A stretch of 64,000 nucleotides of DNA from Sporosarcina psychrophila (GTDB taxonomy: Bacteria > Bacillota > Bacilli > Bacillales_A > Planococcaceae), in contig NZ_CP014616.1 in NCBI RefSeq assembly GCF_001590685.1, forward strand, positions 4,091,001 to 4,155,000. The letters are read 5' to 3'. The notes under the pieces were generated by a model. The model worked only from the letters and a program-made list of their open reading frames with translations. It was not told the DNA's origin and ran no database searches. The position numbers were made by a program, and so were the translations under genes. How positions within the stretch are numbered: the stretch's first letter is position 1; each line of letters starts with the position of its first letter. Below, one piece after another: positions 18,105 to 27,439 of this stretch.

Positions 18105-21100
18105 TTAGTTAGCAGCTGGAGCTGTAACTTTAAGAGTGATCACTACAGTTTCAGCATTACCTGCTGCATCAGTAAGTGTTAGAGTTATGTGTTTTTCAGT
18201 TCCTACTGCATATGCCGAGAAATCAGCGTAAGAAAGTAGATCTGCCACTTTTTCCAGGTTCAGAGTAGCAACTCCGTTTTCTGGAGTTAGTGTTGAAAGA
18301 CCTTCACCCTCTAGAATTGAATTAACATTCACTGACGCAATGTCAGAAGTTCCAGTGACTTTAATGACACTATCTTCTTCAATTGTGATTTCAAGTGCTG
18401 ACAATTCATTATCAGCTGTTGCTGGTACTGCTACAGTATAACCATTTGCAATCAGATCATAGTTCACAGAATTTAGTGTATATTTTCCAGTTGTAACTTT
18501 TGGAGCAGTAGTGTCAGCAGCTGGCACTAATACAAGTGCTGTAGTTGCTTTTTCTAGCTCAGCAACAGCAGCTTTTATTTCCGTTTGTGTTGCAGAGTTA
18601 TTGTCATATACAGCGCGAGCTTCAAGAATTGCAGCTGATAGAGCGTTTCTGCTTGCTGCAGTGTATTTCACGTCTTCTGCAAGAAGTTTAGCAGCTTCAA
18701 TTTTACCTAGAAGCTGACCTTTAGTTACTACTACTTCAGGAGTTGGTACTAATTTCACTGTATAGTTCTTAGTAACTTCAACTTTATCTGCTCCAGTACC
18801 TTTAGAGAATTTAGCAGTCAATGTTACGTTCGTTTCTTGCGTAACCTCACCTACTGTAGCAGTTCCATTAGCAATAGTAAGAAGACTGCTGTTTGATTCC
18901 CAAGCAACTGCAACACCATTAGTTCCAGGTGTTAATGCAATTGTTTGACCTGGTGCTTGAGCGTCAGTAGAGACCTCTACAGAATCAACTACTGCTGTTA
19001 CGTCACGTTGATTAACAACGATAGCAGGTGCTGTAACTGCTGTTTCAGAAAGGATAGAAACAGTGATCTTGTCACCATCTTTGTTAAGTGTTACTTTGTG
19101 TGTTTTCCCTTCAAGCAATGCATCTTTGATTGTTTTTTCAAATGCAGCTTGATCAATAGTGTTACCATAGTAGTTTTTGAAAGAAGCACCTTTATAGCTT
19201 ACATAGTCTTTTCCTTCAAATTGGATTTCTTTATCTACCGTATCAATGCCTGTTACTAGACCAGTATGAGTCACACCAACTTCTTTAGTAGATACGAATG
19301 ATGCTTTAGCTGTATGGCTACCTAGATTAATTGTTTGTAGTCTGTTGTTGTTGTTGTTGTTGTTGTTACGGTAATTTTCAGGAATCGCAGTTCCTCTTGC
19401 TTCTACACGTACATCAGTAGTTTTATTATCTGATTCAACACTAATCATTGGAACTACATTGTTTTCTTCGTTAACTGTAACTGTAAGACTACGGTTTGGA
19501 GAAACAATATCAACGAAGTTACCTTTTTGGTCATAAACTTTTACATCATTGCTACCTGTGTTGAACACTGTGAATGATGCTTCAATGCGATCATAACCAG
19601 TTGGAAGTGACATAGCTTTTCCGCTTTGGTTAGCAGCAGTAAATTTGAAGAATGCAGTTTTATCACCTGCGAATTTATCTTCTTCTTCAACTTCTTTAGC
19701 ATTAGTAGCAGCAGAGTCATATGCTTTTAGGTTACCATCTGTAAGCTTCGCTTCAGCAAAGTATGTGATGTCAGCAACTTTAGAAGGTTCACCTTCGTCA
19801 AGCGTTCCTGTTTTAGCGTTGCTAGAATTGATGTCAATCCAAACAACTGGAGTAGCATACTCTTTTACGTTAGCTGTTGCTGTAGCGATTGTAAATGATC
19901 CTTCACCTTTTGCATTTAGCTTAACAGAAATTTGTTGTCCAAGGCTTGCAGCATCTTTAGTAAAGACTGCAGAAGTATTTGTATTCATATTTCTGTCAAG
20001 AACTTCATTGAACGATACGTTAACAGTTTCGTTAGCCGCAACTTTACCGTCTTTTGTCTTAACTGTAACTTTGTATTTACGACCATTATCTAAACCAGTT
20101 GCAGCTTCTTCTCCGCCATCACGAGCTACTTCGATTGCGTATGAAGATTGAACTGCACCGATTACCAATTGTGCAGCTTTAGCTTGTAATTCAGTAGCTT
20201 CTAGACGTTCGTTACCAGAAACTCTGTTGCTTGCTGAATCGTCTAGGAATACAACCGGAGTTGCTTTCGTATTCAATCCTGAAACAGTTAGAGTAGCTTC
20301 ACCTTTGCTGTTTGTTGTTACAGTTACAACTTCTGTTTTACCATTTTCTAACTGATAAGGATTTTTCCCGTTAGCAGTAGCATGTGTAATTTTGTCAATC
20401 GTTGTATCAACGTTTTCAGCAAATGTTACATGCAATTTTTGGTTAGCTACTGCTTTACCAGTTGTTGCATCTTTGTAAGTTACTTTGTAAACTTTGTTTT
20501 CGCCGTTGTTGATTTCTTCACCTTTTTTATCGTCAGCAACGATTGTTAGGATTGAGTCAACACCCCAGTATACTTTTGCATGGCTACGTACAGATGGTGC
20601 ACCTGTAGGGTAAACAGCAACATCGTCATTACCTGCAGCATATTGAGTATAAGAGTAAGTAGCAATACCTTCGGCATTAGTAACTGCTTCTACTACTTGG
20701 TCTTTGTTCAACTTATCGTCAGCTTTAACGTTGAAAGTTACAGGAACGCCTGCTTGTTTCACGTTGATGTCAGCTTTCAATGTTACTTCTTTACCAACAA
20801 TACCTTGAAGTGAAGTAGTATCTGTTGTGATTTTAGTTGGAACTACTTCAGAAAGACCAGTAAATTTACCTAGCGTAGATTCGCCAGCTTTAAGTGTGTA
20901 TTCTTTTCCGCCTTCTTGAGCAGAAGTTGTAAGAATAACAGTTTTGTTATCTGTTTGTTTAACAGCTGCGTTAGAAACTGTTAGACCTTCGATAGTGTAT
21001 TTAAGAGCGTTAACATCTGAAACTGCTTCTTTGAAAGCTACTTCAACAGTAGTAGCGTTAACAGCCTTAACTGATGCAACGCCTTCTGCTGCTTCGCCAG

Positions 21101-21779
21101 CTACTTTAGAGAAGTCTGCGTTAATTGTTTTGTGTAGGAATGTAGCAAAGTGTCCACGAGTTGTGTTGCCTTTTGGATTGAAGCTAGCAACTGTTGGGTT
21201 CGTGATGTCGAAGAAATCAAGAACGTCGATAGCAGCACGTGCTTCAGATTTTGCAGATGTAAGATCTTTTACATCACGCTTGAAATCTTGTCCAGCTACG
21301 TATGTAGCCAAGTCGATTTTTTCAACAGTATCAAATGCGCGAACAAGCACTAGTGCCATGTTTTCACGAGTGATGTTGTCAACTGCTAGAAGTTTACCGT
21401 TAGATCCGATGAATACACCTGCGTCTTTAACAACTGCAGCATAGTCAAGAAGTTCTGCGTTAGACTTTGTTGACAAGTCAGTGAAGCGTGGGTTAGTTCT
21501 TGCATCTGCAGGAATTGAATGTCCTTCAGTTACAAGCCATTTACCCATCATTTTAACAACGTCAGAACGAGTCAACGTTTTGTTTGGTAGGAATGTACCG
21601 TCTGAATAGCCTTTGATAACGCCTGCATCAGAAAGAGCGTTGATAGCTTCTTCGTGCGTGTTACCTTTCGTATCTTTAAAATCTGCCGCGCTTGCTACTG
21701 GTGCTACTGCGGATGCTACTAGTGCTGCTGATGCAGCCCCTACTAAAAATTTGCTGTACTTAGATGGTTGGTTAGCCAT
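18105..21779 (-). CDS. S-layer protein (SLH-anchored)
   Basis: Main S-layer protein candidate, 1224 residues. Signal peptide about 1-31 (ASAA). Three SLH motifs (about 33-75, 97-140, 185-222) carry TRSDVVK, TRENMAL and TRGHFAT. Ig-like domains follow, starting VASVKAVNATTVEVAFKEAV as in Lysinibacillus S-layer proteins. An eight-residue Asn run near residue 810 is encoded by a GTT-type microsatellite. A helical FIVAR-like segment (GKIEAAKLLAEDVKYTAASR) lies near 1060-1110, then a final Ig-like domain. Expression signals are strong: TTGACA-N17-TATACT promoter, AAGAGGAGGAAA ribosome site and a stable terminator. It would form the crystalline surface array bound to a wall polymer. Confidence 0.93.
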   Translation of the reverse strand: MANQPSKYSKFLVGAASAALVASAVAPVASAADFKDTKGNTHEEAINALSDAGVIKGYSDGTFLPNKTLTRSDVVKMMGKWLVTEGHSIPADARTNPRFTDLSTKSNAELLDYAAVVKDAGVFIGSNGKLLAVDNITRENMALVLVRAFDTVEKIDLATYVAGQDFKRDVKDLTSAKSEARAAIDVLDFFDITNPTVASFNPKGNTTRGHFATFLHKTINADFSKVAGEAAEGVASVKAVNATTVEVAFKEAVSDVNALKYTIEGLTVSNAAVKQTDNKTVILTTSAQEGGKEYTLKAGESTLGKFTGLSEVVPTKITTDTTSLQGIVGKEVTLKADINVKQAGVPVTFNVKADDKLNKDQVVEAVTNAEGIATYSYTQYAAGNDDVAVYPTGAPSVRSHAKVYWGVDSILTIVADDKKGEEINNGENKVYKVTYKDATTGKAVANQKLHVTFAENVDTTIDKITHATANGKNPYQLENGKTEVVTVTTNSKGEATLTVSGLNTKATPVVFLDDSASNRVSGNERLEATELQAKAAQLVIGAVQSSYAIEVARDGGEEAATGLDNGRKYKVTVKTKDGKVAANETVNVSFNEVLDRNMNTNTSAVFTKDAASLGQQISVKLNAKGEGSFTIATATANVKEYATPVVWIDINSSNAKTGTLDEGEPSKVADITYFAEAKLTDGNLKAYDSAATNAKEVEEEDKFAGDKTAFFKFTAANQSGKAMSLPTGYDRIEASFTVFNTGSNDVKVYDQKGNFVDIVSPNRSLTVTVNEENNVVPMISVESDNKTTDVRVEARGTAIPENYRNNNNNNNNRLQTINLGSHTAKASFVSTKEVGVTHTGLVTGIDTVDKEIQFEGKDYVSYKGASFKNYYGNTIDQAAFEKTIKDALLEGKTHKVTLNKDGDKITVSILSETAVTAPAIVVNQRDVTAVVDSVEVSTDAQAPGQTIALTPGTNGVAVAWESNSSLLTIANGTATVGEVTQETNVTLTAKFSKGTGADKVEVTKNYTVKLVPTPEVVVTKGQLLGKIEAAKLLAEDVKYTAASRNALSAAILEARAVYDNNSATQTEIKAAVAELEKATTALVLVPAADTTAPKVTTGKYTLNSVNYDLIANGYTVAVPATADNELSALEITIEEDSVIKVTGTSDIASVNVNSILEGEGLSTLTPENGVATLNLEKVADLLSYADFSAYAVGTEKHITLTLTDAAGNAETVVITLKVTAPAAN
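19343..19368. repeat. trinucleotide microsatellite inside the S-layer gene
   Basis: An uninterrupted run of GTT triplets on the plus strand encodes eight Asn (AAC) codons in frame on the minus strand. Slippage would change residue number without a frameshift. Confidence 0.85.
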
Positions 21780-21866
21780 TGAATAATTTCCTCCTCTTAG
21801 ATAGAAAATAAATTTGTGTCAACTACTTCCACGGCAAAATGAAAGATAGAAGTCATTACAGATTAA

Positions 21867-21895
21867 AGTATAGATAATTACGACAAGGATGTCAA
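21867..21895 (-). promoter_or_regulatory. strong sigma-A promoter of the S-layer gene
   Basis: TTGACA (complement 21890-21895), exactly 17 bases, TATACT (complement 21867-21872). The predicted start gives an 80-base leader ending in the GAGGAGG ribosome site. A second TTGACA near 21815 has no matching -10. Confidence 0.8.
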
Positions 21896-22283
21896 TTACA
21901 AGTTAGTAATATAGTAAATCCCTTTGGAAACATCACTAGATTCCTGAGCCGCTTCTACCATTCTATCGCATATCTGATATATATCAAGTATTTTACGACT
22001 TTTGGTTTAAAGTTACAGAACGATTTCAATTGTTAGTGTCTAGTTACTGCTGATTATGTATTTGGAATTCCTTGCGCGGTCTCCAGTCTTTTCGCCTTAC
22101 CTATGCGTGTTTAAGTGGGAATTATATGGTTTTCTTGGTCAACATAAACATCGTATTCTTTTATTTTCATCTGTTTTGAATTTATGGCGGAAAATGGTTT
22201 TCTTTCCAAATCGGGAGGATTGTCATTCATTATTCCTAAAACAGGTGTCCAGTTCAGGGTGCGAATGCTTGGAATTTTTGGTG

Positions 22284-22337
22284 CCGGCTGTTGCCACAAT
22301 TCGAAGGTTGTGTATTGTGATAGTAACTGGCACCCGG
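22284..22337. repeat. GGTGCC-ended palindromic repeat, copy 2
   Basis: GGTGCCGGCTGTTGCCACAA on the left and TTGTGATAGTAACTGGCACC on the right form an imperfect palindrome with the same outer arms as copies at 8018 and 24848. About 400 bp to its right is the end of the tagA-like gene; a short frame to its left (22111-22299, minus) is unassigned. Confidence 0.75.
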
Positions 22338-22627
22338 GGGCTTGCTTGTCGGGGATGAACAGGTGCTTCCGCTTTTCGGTATGTCTAGGCTTCAGGCGTC
22401 AGATGCTCGGGTCATAAGTCAGCCCTACTCTGCGGCAAAGTGCGCCGCGGCGTTGGTCCGCCTTATGCCTGTCGCATCTAAGACGACGCCTTCCGCTTTT
22501 CGGGGTTGTCTAGACTCCAGTGCCTAGCCCCTCGAGTCGCTTCAGCTTACTGATAATGGCAAAGGGCGCCATATCAGCAAGCCTTCAGCGCTTGTCGGGG
22601 CTTAGCAGGCACTTCCGCTTTTCAATA
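22337..22627. repeat. dispersed CTAGAC-type repeat, two tandem units
   Basis: Two related units. One is marked by GTCTAGACTCCAGTGCCTAG and CCCCTCGAGTCGCTTCAG. The other is marked by CTCGGGTCATAAGTCAG and GCCTTATGCCTGTCGC. Each ends with a GGAAG(G)C..AAAAGCGGAAG phrase. These phrases recur near 47.7, 55.6, 60.8 and 63.6 kb. This copy lacks the internal insertion found at 55.8 kb, so it works as an empty-site reference. Confidence 0.75.
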
Positions 22628-22633
22628 CAAAAA

Positions 22634-22662
22634 AACTCGAACAGATGGGAACTGTTCGAGTC
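22634..22662 (-). terminator. rho-independent terminator
   Basis: ACTCGAACAG pairs with CTGTTCGAGT around ATGGGA. Minus-strand read-out ends in TTTTTTT; the plus side also has CTTTTTG. It lies about 120 bases after the stop of the tagA-like gene. Confidence 0.85.
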
Positions 22663-22786
22663 TTTTTGTGTGGTCAACCAACCAAATTTCGATCTGCATG
22701 GCGTTTGTTATATATTTTATAGAGGAAATTATCCTTACACTTTAGTATTCTAGCACCACTTTTACCGGAATACAAGAGTGTCAACC

Positions 22787-23497
22787 TTATTTTTGTTTGA
22801 AAACTTCAAATAAGAATTTTGGCAGATTCATTTGCCTTTTAAGTCGACTTGGTTCTTTTAGTAGACGATACAGCCACTCCGCACCCATTTTTTGAAATGC
22901 GGCGGGTGCTCGCTTGACGTTACCTGCAAGGACGTCGAATGAACCACCAACGCCTTGATACAACGTTGGGTATAGGTTGTCCCGATGTTGTTCAATCCAT
23001 TGCTCTTGTTTTGGAGAACCCATCGCAACGAATAGAATATCAGGCTTGGCCTTATTGATAGTTTCTAAGACTTTACTAGTATCTGATTCATAGCCATCCT
23101 GTGTTCCTGCCACGATAAGATCTGGATAGGTCTGTTTAAGTTGTTGAGCCGCCTTATCAGCAACACCTGGTTTCGCACCGTAAAGGAAAACCGCACGCCC
23201 AGTACGTGCTGCTTCCCTAACAATACGATCCATCATGTCAATTCCAGTAATGCGTGACGAGATACTGCCCTTTTTTAATTTAGACGCAATGATAACGCCA
23301 ATGCCGTCCGGGATTTGAAACTCGGCTCTGTTAAGAAGCGCTTTTAGTCCCGGGTCTTCTTTTGCTTTCATAAGCTTTTCCGGGTTGATGGCTACGACGA
23401 GTGATTTCTTCTTGTCTTCGATGTTGCGAAAGACTTTAGGAATTAACTCGTCGTAGTTTTCGGTGTTGACTTGAACGCCAAGAATGGTCTCTTTCAT
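22787..23497 (-). CDS. tagA: WecG/TagA/CpsF-family glycosyltransferase
   Basis: GT26 enzyme of 236 residues that transfers an N-acetylhexosamine (N-acetylmannosamine in TagA) to undecaprenyl-PP-GlcNAc, committing the lipid to wall-polymer synthesis. Signatures: NPEKLMKAKEDPGLKALL, the catalytic-region IPDGIGVIIASK (Asp near residue 70), FLYGAKPGVADKAA, VAMGSPKQEQWIEQ, and VGGSFDVLAGNVKRAP with MGAEWLYRLLKEPSR. It overlaps the upstream dehydrogenase gene by four bases (ATGA), so the two are coupled. Together with the S-layer gene this points to synthesis of the secondary wall polymer that SLH domains bind (inference). Confidence 0.93.
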   Translation of the reverse strand: MKETILGVQVNTENYDELIPKVFRNIEDKKKSLVVAINPEKLMKAKEDPGLKALLNRAEFQIPDGIGVIIASKLKKGSISSRITGIDMMDRIVREAARTGRAVFLYGAKPGVADKAAQQLKQTYPDLIVAGTQDGYESDTSKVLETINKAKPDILFVAMGSPKQEQWIEQHRDNLYPTLYQGVGGSFDVLAGNVKRAPAAFQKMGAEWLYRLLKEPSRLKRQMNLPKFLFEVFKQK

Positions 23498-24798
23498 ATA
23501 GAAGAAAGTCCTTTGTTCTTGCCATCGCCGAGCTTAAAGAAACGGAATCCGGCTTGTTCCCACTTGTCTCGGTTGAGTGCGTTTTTCGTATCGAGTACGA
23601 GTGGCTTGGTGTCGCCAGTGTTCACTGTTTCCGGATTAAGGTTTTTAAATTCCGTATGATCCGTCGTCAGGATAATTAGGTCGACGTCTTGAAGTGCTTC
23701 GCCTAGTGATGCACGTTGGGTCGGGTGTTGCAGTTCTTTGATATGTGGATCAAATGACGTTACTTGTAGATTCAAGTTTTGAAGTTCTTTAATGACTTCC
23801 GTCGAAGGGCTTTCTCGCAGATCGTCAACGTCAGCTTTGAATGCAAGACCTAGTACTGCGACGTTACCGCCCTGGATGCCATGCTGTTCGAGAAGTGCTT
23901 GTGCTTTTTGCGCTGTGAATTTCGGCATGCCATTGTTCGTTAGGCGCGATTTCTTAATGATATCCGAGTTTTCCGGGCTTAATTCCACAAGGAACCAAGG
24001 ATCTACTGCGATACAATGTCCGCCTACACCAGGTCCTGGCGTATGGATGTTAACGCGCGGGTGGAAATTGGCAAAGCGAATAGCTTCCCATATGTCGACG
24101 TCGATTGTTTCAGCGATTTTTGCGAGTTCATTGGCAAACGCGATGTTAACGTCACGGTAGGTGTTTTCCATTACTTTGACGAGCTCCGCTGTTGTTGCGT
24201 CAGTTAGGTGGATTTCCCCTTGGACGAATGTTTGGTATAGCTCTTTTGTCATCTCTGCGGATTCAGTTGTAATGCCGCCGACGATACGGTCGTTGTTAAT
24301 GAGTTCTTCGAAAATCTTGCCTGGAATGACGCGCTCTGGTGAGTGTGAGACGAATAGATCGACGCCTAATTCTAGGTTTGACTTGCGAAGCTCAGGCAAC
24401 ATAACATTTTCTACTGTTTTTGGTGGCACTGTTGATTCGAGAATGACCAGTGCCCCTTTTTTTAGGTAAGGGACGATTGACGCTGTTGCTTTACGGATGT
24501 ACTCCAAGTTTGCTGTGTTGTCCGGGTTGATTGGTGATGGGACAGCCACGATGTAGACGTCTGCTTCGACGGGTTGTGTTGAAACCGTGAAGTACCCTTT
24601 GTCGATTGCTTCTTCAAGACGCTCTTGAAGCCCGTTCTCTTCTATATGAAGTTGTTTGTTTGCGATCATGTTAACTGCTTTTTCGTTGACGTCCATACCG
24701 TGTACGCGGACGCCACTGTTGGCGAACATTACTGCTGTTGGTAGGCCTATGTAGCCTAGTCCGATGACGCATATATTTTTATTCATAGTGGTTTTCAT
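23494..24798 (-). CDS. wecC: UDP-N-acetyl-D-mannosamine dehydrogenase-type nucleotide-sugar dehydrogenase
   Basis: Oxidises a UDP-hexosamine to the uronate, most likely UDP-ManNAc to UDP-ManNAcA, with two NAD. N-terminal Rossmann motif ICVIGLGYIGLPTAVMFA, SHSPERVIPGK, a NTYRDVNIAFANELAKI helix, the catalytic-Cys segment GPGVGGHCIAVDPWF and C-terminal LGLAFKADVDDLRESP are all present. The frame is open to 24861, but GAGGAAAACTACT precedes the ATG at 24798 (MKTTMNKNIC), giving 434 residues. ManNAcA plus a TagA-type transferase fits a ManNAc-containing wall polymer. A GGTGCC palindrome lies just upstream. Confidence 0.92.
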   Translation of the reverse strand: MKTTMNKNICVIGLGYIGLPTAVMFANSGVRVHGMDVNEKAVNMIANKQLHIEENGLQERLEEAIDKGYFTVSTQPVEADVYIVAVPSPINPDNTANLEYIRKATASIVPYLKKGALVILESTVPPKTVENVMLPELRKSNLELGVDLFVSHSPERVIPGKIFEELINNDRIVGGITTESAEMTKELYQTFVQGEIHLTDATTAELVKVMENTYRDVNIAFANELAKIAETIDVDIWEAIRFANFHPRVNIHTPGPGVGGHCIAVDPWFLVELSPENSDIIKKSRLTNNGMPKFTAQKAQALLEQHGIQGGNVAVLGLAFKADVDDLRESPSTEVIKELQNLNLQVTSFDPHIKELQHPTQRASLGEALQDVDLIILTTDHTEFKNLNPETVNTGDTKPLVLDTKNALNRDKWEQAGFRFFKLGDGKNKGLSSI

Positions 24799-24847
24799 AG
24801 TAGTTTTCCTCTTTTCTAGGAGTTCTTCATGGCGGTTCAATGTGGAG

Positions 24848-24898
24848 CTAGCTGCTGCCACACTTTGAAAGTGCTAAATGGTGTCAGTAACTGGCACC
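24848..24898. repeat. GGTGCC-ended palindromic repeat, copy 3
   Basis: Degenerate palindrome with right arm GTGTCAGTAACTGGCACC and a left arm GCTGCTGCCACAC-type sequence. Its outer arms match the copies at 8018 and 22284. Located about 35 bases upstream of the wecC ribosome site. Confidence 0.6.
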
Positions 24899-24954
24899 GG
24901 ACAGCTCGTTGATTATAACACATTCGGTGTTTAGGTTGCTAGGCGCTACGTACT

Positions 24955-26151
24955 TCAGCTGGCGCTTTTGACGGTAATTGGGACGTATGTGCCTTGTTTA
25001 ACCGTGCGGCCGTTAGTGTTTTTTAAGCCCGGGTGGATGATGAGTTCATAGGAAGCGCCGGGTTGCAGGTTTTTGTTAGGAACAATTTCAATTGTGTTGT
25101 TGGCCTTTTGGTTGATGGTGATTGGGACGGCTACGCCGCCTACTTTAACTAGTTCTATATTATTGGACGTCTGTGCGTTGGTAAAGTTCATTGGCTGGGT
25201 AAATTGGATAGTCATTTTTTTAGTCGTTGGTACATTGTCGAGATTGTCGATTTTTTTGTAGTGCTTGTTGCTGAATGACTCGTTGAGGAGCCGCTGATGG
25301 ATGTTTAACAGTTCTTTGTTCGATTCGGTTTTGATGCTAGGTTGGATTCCCTTTTTGTGGACTAGTGTTCCTCCCGGTCCTTTGAAGTGCCCAATTGTCA
25401 GTTTGAGTGCACTGCCGTCATCAAATTCGAAGAAGGATTGGACACTGCCCTTCCCTTTCGTCGTCTCACCTACTATGGTAGCGGCTTGCTGATCGATGAG
25501 GGACGCTGCGACGATTTCAGATGCAGATGCGGAATAGCGATTGACGAGCACATATGATTGTTTAGGGAATTTCGTTTTGGTTGGTATCGGTTTAATCATT
25601 TTGTTGCCTTCGCGTGTAGATAGGTAGTAAGCGTTTGTCACGCCTTGGTAAAAGCCGAGAAGCTGTTCAGCACTGTCGACGTAGCCACCGCCGTTATAGC
25701 GCAGGTCGACGATGAGTCCGGTTGCTCCATTTTTTTTGAGCTTCGTCCAGTGTGCTTCCACTTGCTTGCCCAGGTCGGCGGAAAACGTGGCGATTTTTAT
25801 GTAACCGATGTTGCCGTAGAGCATGGATGATGTGATTGGGTGCTCTGGTGTTGCTGGTGATTTAGTCGATGTTGTTGCAGCTACGTTTGGGATTGACGAT
25901 GGTTGGTGTTCATCCACAGCAACGGCCGATAGATAGGTACGGTATTCTCCGGCAGACATGTAGCGCGAGTATTCGTCGAGTGAGTTGACGATTTCGTCTA
26001 CGTTTTTCATGGTATTGAGGTTTTTAGGGACGTCACCATAGTAGTAGGTCTCGACGAAGAATTTGACGTCGTCGAGTGTACTTGCTTGGGCGATTGGTGT
26101 AAATAGGAACAGGGTTATGATGGCGATGAATGCTGTTTGGATTTTTTTCAA
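24955..26151 (-). CDS. exported S41-family serine peptidase with C-terminal Ig-like domain
   Basis: Secreted peptidase of 398 residues. Signal peptide about 1-23. A short helical N-domain has LDEYSRYMSAGEY. The S41 core contains GNIGYIKIATF, the GLIVDLRYNGGGYVDSA segment and the nucleophile motif NRYSASASEIVAASL, followed by GKGSVQSFFEFDDGSALKLTIG. No PDZ domain is visible between the N-domain and the core, unlike CtpA/CtpB. The last 95 residues form a beta-sandwich of the kind fused to SLH proteins (PMNF..YELIIHPGLKNTNG). The start is TTG (26149-26151) behind AAGGGGA; the upstream TTG at 26220 lacks a ribosome site. It may process surface proteins (inference). Confidence 0.85.
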   Translation of the reverse strand: MKKIQTAFIAIITLFLFTPIAQASTLDDVKFFVETYYYGDVPKNLNTMKNVDEIVNSLDEYSRYMSAGEYRTYLSAVAVDEHQPSSIPNVAATTSTKSPATPEHPITSSMLYGNIGYIKIATFSADLGKQVEAHWTKLKKNGATGLIVDLRYNGGGYVDSAEQLLGFYQGVTNAYYLSTREGNKMIKPIPTKTKFPKQSYVLVNRYSASASEIVAASLIDQQAATIVGETTKGKGSVQSFFEFDDGSALKLTIGHFKGPGGTLVHKKGIQPSIKTESNKELLNIHQRLLNESFSNKHYKKIDNLDNVPTTKKMTIQFTQPMNFTNAQTSNNIELVKVGGVAVPITINQKANNTIEIVPNKNLQPGASYELIIHPGLKNTNGRTVKQGTYVPITVKSAS

Positions 26152-26283
26152 TGTGGTGAGTCCCCTTTCAAGGGTATGTTCTTTTATATTATAACCTATA
26201 CCCAGTTTTGAAGTTTGCAAGATGGTTGGATTTGGTATTTTGTTGTTTAGTTTGGTGGAAATGTTGTTTGGTTATGTGTTTTT

Positions 26284-27360
26284 TTATTTTTGCGTATAGA
26301 GTTGGACCCAATACGGTTTTCCTTTGTCGTCGATCGCATAACCAGTACCGACGTGTGTGAAGTTGTTGTTTGCGATATTTGCGCGGTGAGTTGGCGAGAT
26401 CATCCATTCTTTGACGACGGATTCGGGTGCGATGTAGCCTCTTGCGATATTTTCACCGTATGCGGTCCATTTGTAGTTGAACTTTTTCAGCATCTCATCG
26501 ACAGTGCCGTATGTTGGTGACTTGTGGTCGAAGTAGTTATTTTTCGCCATGTCTTGTGCTTTGGCTTTAGCAATTGCAGAGAGGTCAGCGTCGAGAATGA
26601 GTTCTTTTACGCCTAGCTGTTTCCGCTGTTTATTGACAAGTTCAACGGTTTTGAGGGCGTTGTCTTGATCGTCTATTACTGGTGGTATTGGATCAGGCTT
26701 GGATTTGTCCATATACATGCTGCGGGCTTTGTCATAGTAGATGACGCCTTTTTCGCGCTCAAGTTCGAATTTTGTGGTGCGGTCGATGAATGCCGCCATA
26801 TGTGCGCGGGTGACGATGTCGTTTGGCTTGTACATGCCGGCTGGCGGTGTTGTTGTGATGCCGAGTTCGGCAAGTGTCGTAATGTAACCATAGTTTTGGT
26901 TGAGCTTAATGACGTCTTGGAATTTGATGAGGTCATTGTCGTCGACGATGATTTTATAGCCCAATGTCAGTATTTTGGCCATTTGCGCACGTGTCAGTGG
27001 GTCGTTCGGGCGGAATTTGTCCCCGTCGGTGAAGATGCCACGTTCGGTGAGTGCGCGGATATGATCGTATGCGCCGTGGGCTGGGCTGACGTCTTGGAAA
27101 CTTGGTTTGAATGCGGCTGTCGGTTTGGCGTTGATGGCGAGCGCGACGACTTTTGCGGCTTGGGCTCGGGTGACGGGCTCATTGACGCGGTAGGTTCCGT
27201 CTGGATAGCCGTTGATGAGACCGCGGGTGGAGATGTTGTTGATGGCTTTGTGCGCCCAGTGTGCGGTTGGCACATCTGTAAATGTGGCAGCTTGTGCGGC
27301 TGGTTGGAATGCGATTAGTAGAGTTGCTGAGAGTAGTAGGGTTGGGATGCGTTTTTTCAT
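26284..27360 (-). CDS. SLH-anchored CAP/SCP-domain protein (YkwD-like)
   Basis: Exported protein of 358 residues. Signal peptide about 1-24 (QAA). Three SLH motifs (about 26-68, 88-130, 150-192) carry TRAQAAK, TRAQMAK and TRAHMAA. The C-terminal CAP domain (about 232-358) has LVNKQRKQLGVKELILDADLSAIAKAKAQDMA, FDHKSPTYG, AYGENIARGY, SPTHRANI and VGTGYAIDDKGKPYWVQLY, with the conserved His and Glu. Bacterial CAP proteins are often seen at sporulating or vegetative surfaces but lack a proven common activity. The frame is open to 27525, but AAAAGGAGG precedes the ATG at 27360. Coding-strand composition is strikingly A+C rich. Confidence 0.9.
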   Translation of the reverse strand: MKKRIPTLLLSATLLIAFQPAAQAATFTDVPTAHWAHKAINNISTRGLINGYPDGTYRVNEPVTRAQAAKVVALAINAKPTAAFKPSFQDVSPAHGAYDHIRALTERGIFTDGDKFRPNDPLTRAQMAKILTLGYKIIVDDNDLIKFQDVIKLNQNYGYITTLAELGITTTPPAGMYKPNDIVTRAHMAAFIDRTTKFELEREKGVIYYDKARSMYMDKSKPDPIPPVIDDQDNALKTVELVNKQRKQLGVKELILDADLSAIAKAKAQDMAKNNYFDHKSPTYGTVDEMLKKFNYKWTAYGENIARGYIAPESVVKEWMISPTHRANIANNNFTHVGTGYAIDDKGKPYWVQLYTQK

Positions 27361-27439
27361 GGTAGTGCCTCCTTTTTCTATGATTATACTATGTTTTGCG
27401 GGCGTATTGAGAGGTTTGTTGTTTGGTTGGAAAAGTTTA

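Noticed and set aside
22111..22299. 62-codon minus-strand frame near the second GGTGCC palindrome
   Set aside because: The start lies inside the palindrome, there is no ribosome site, and no recognisable motif. It may be a remnant but cannot be supported.
26665..27318. 217-codon plus-strand frame opposite the SLH-CAP gene
   Set aside because: The opposite strand encodes clear SLH and CAP motifs with signal peptide and ribosome site; the shadow frame results from the G/T-rich strand bias.
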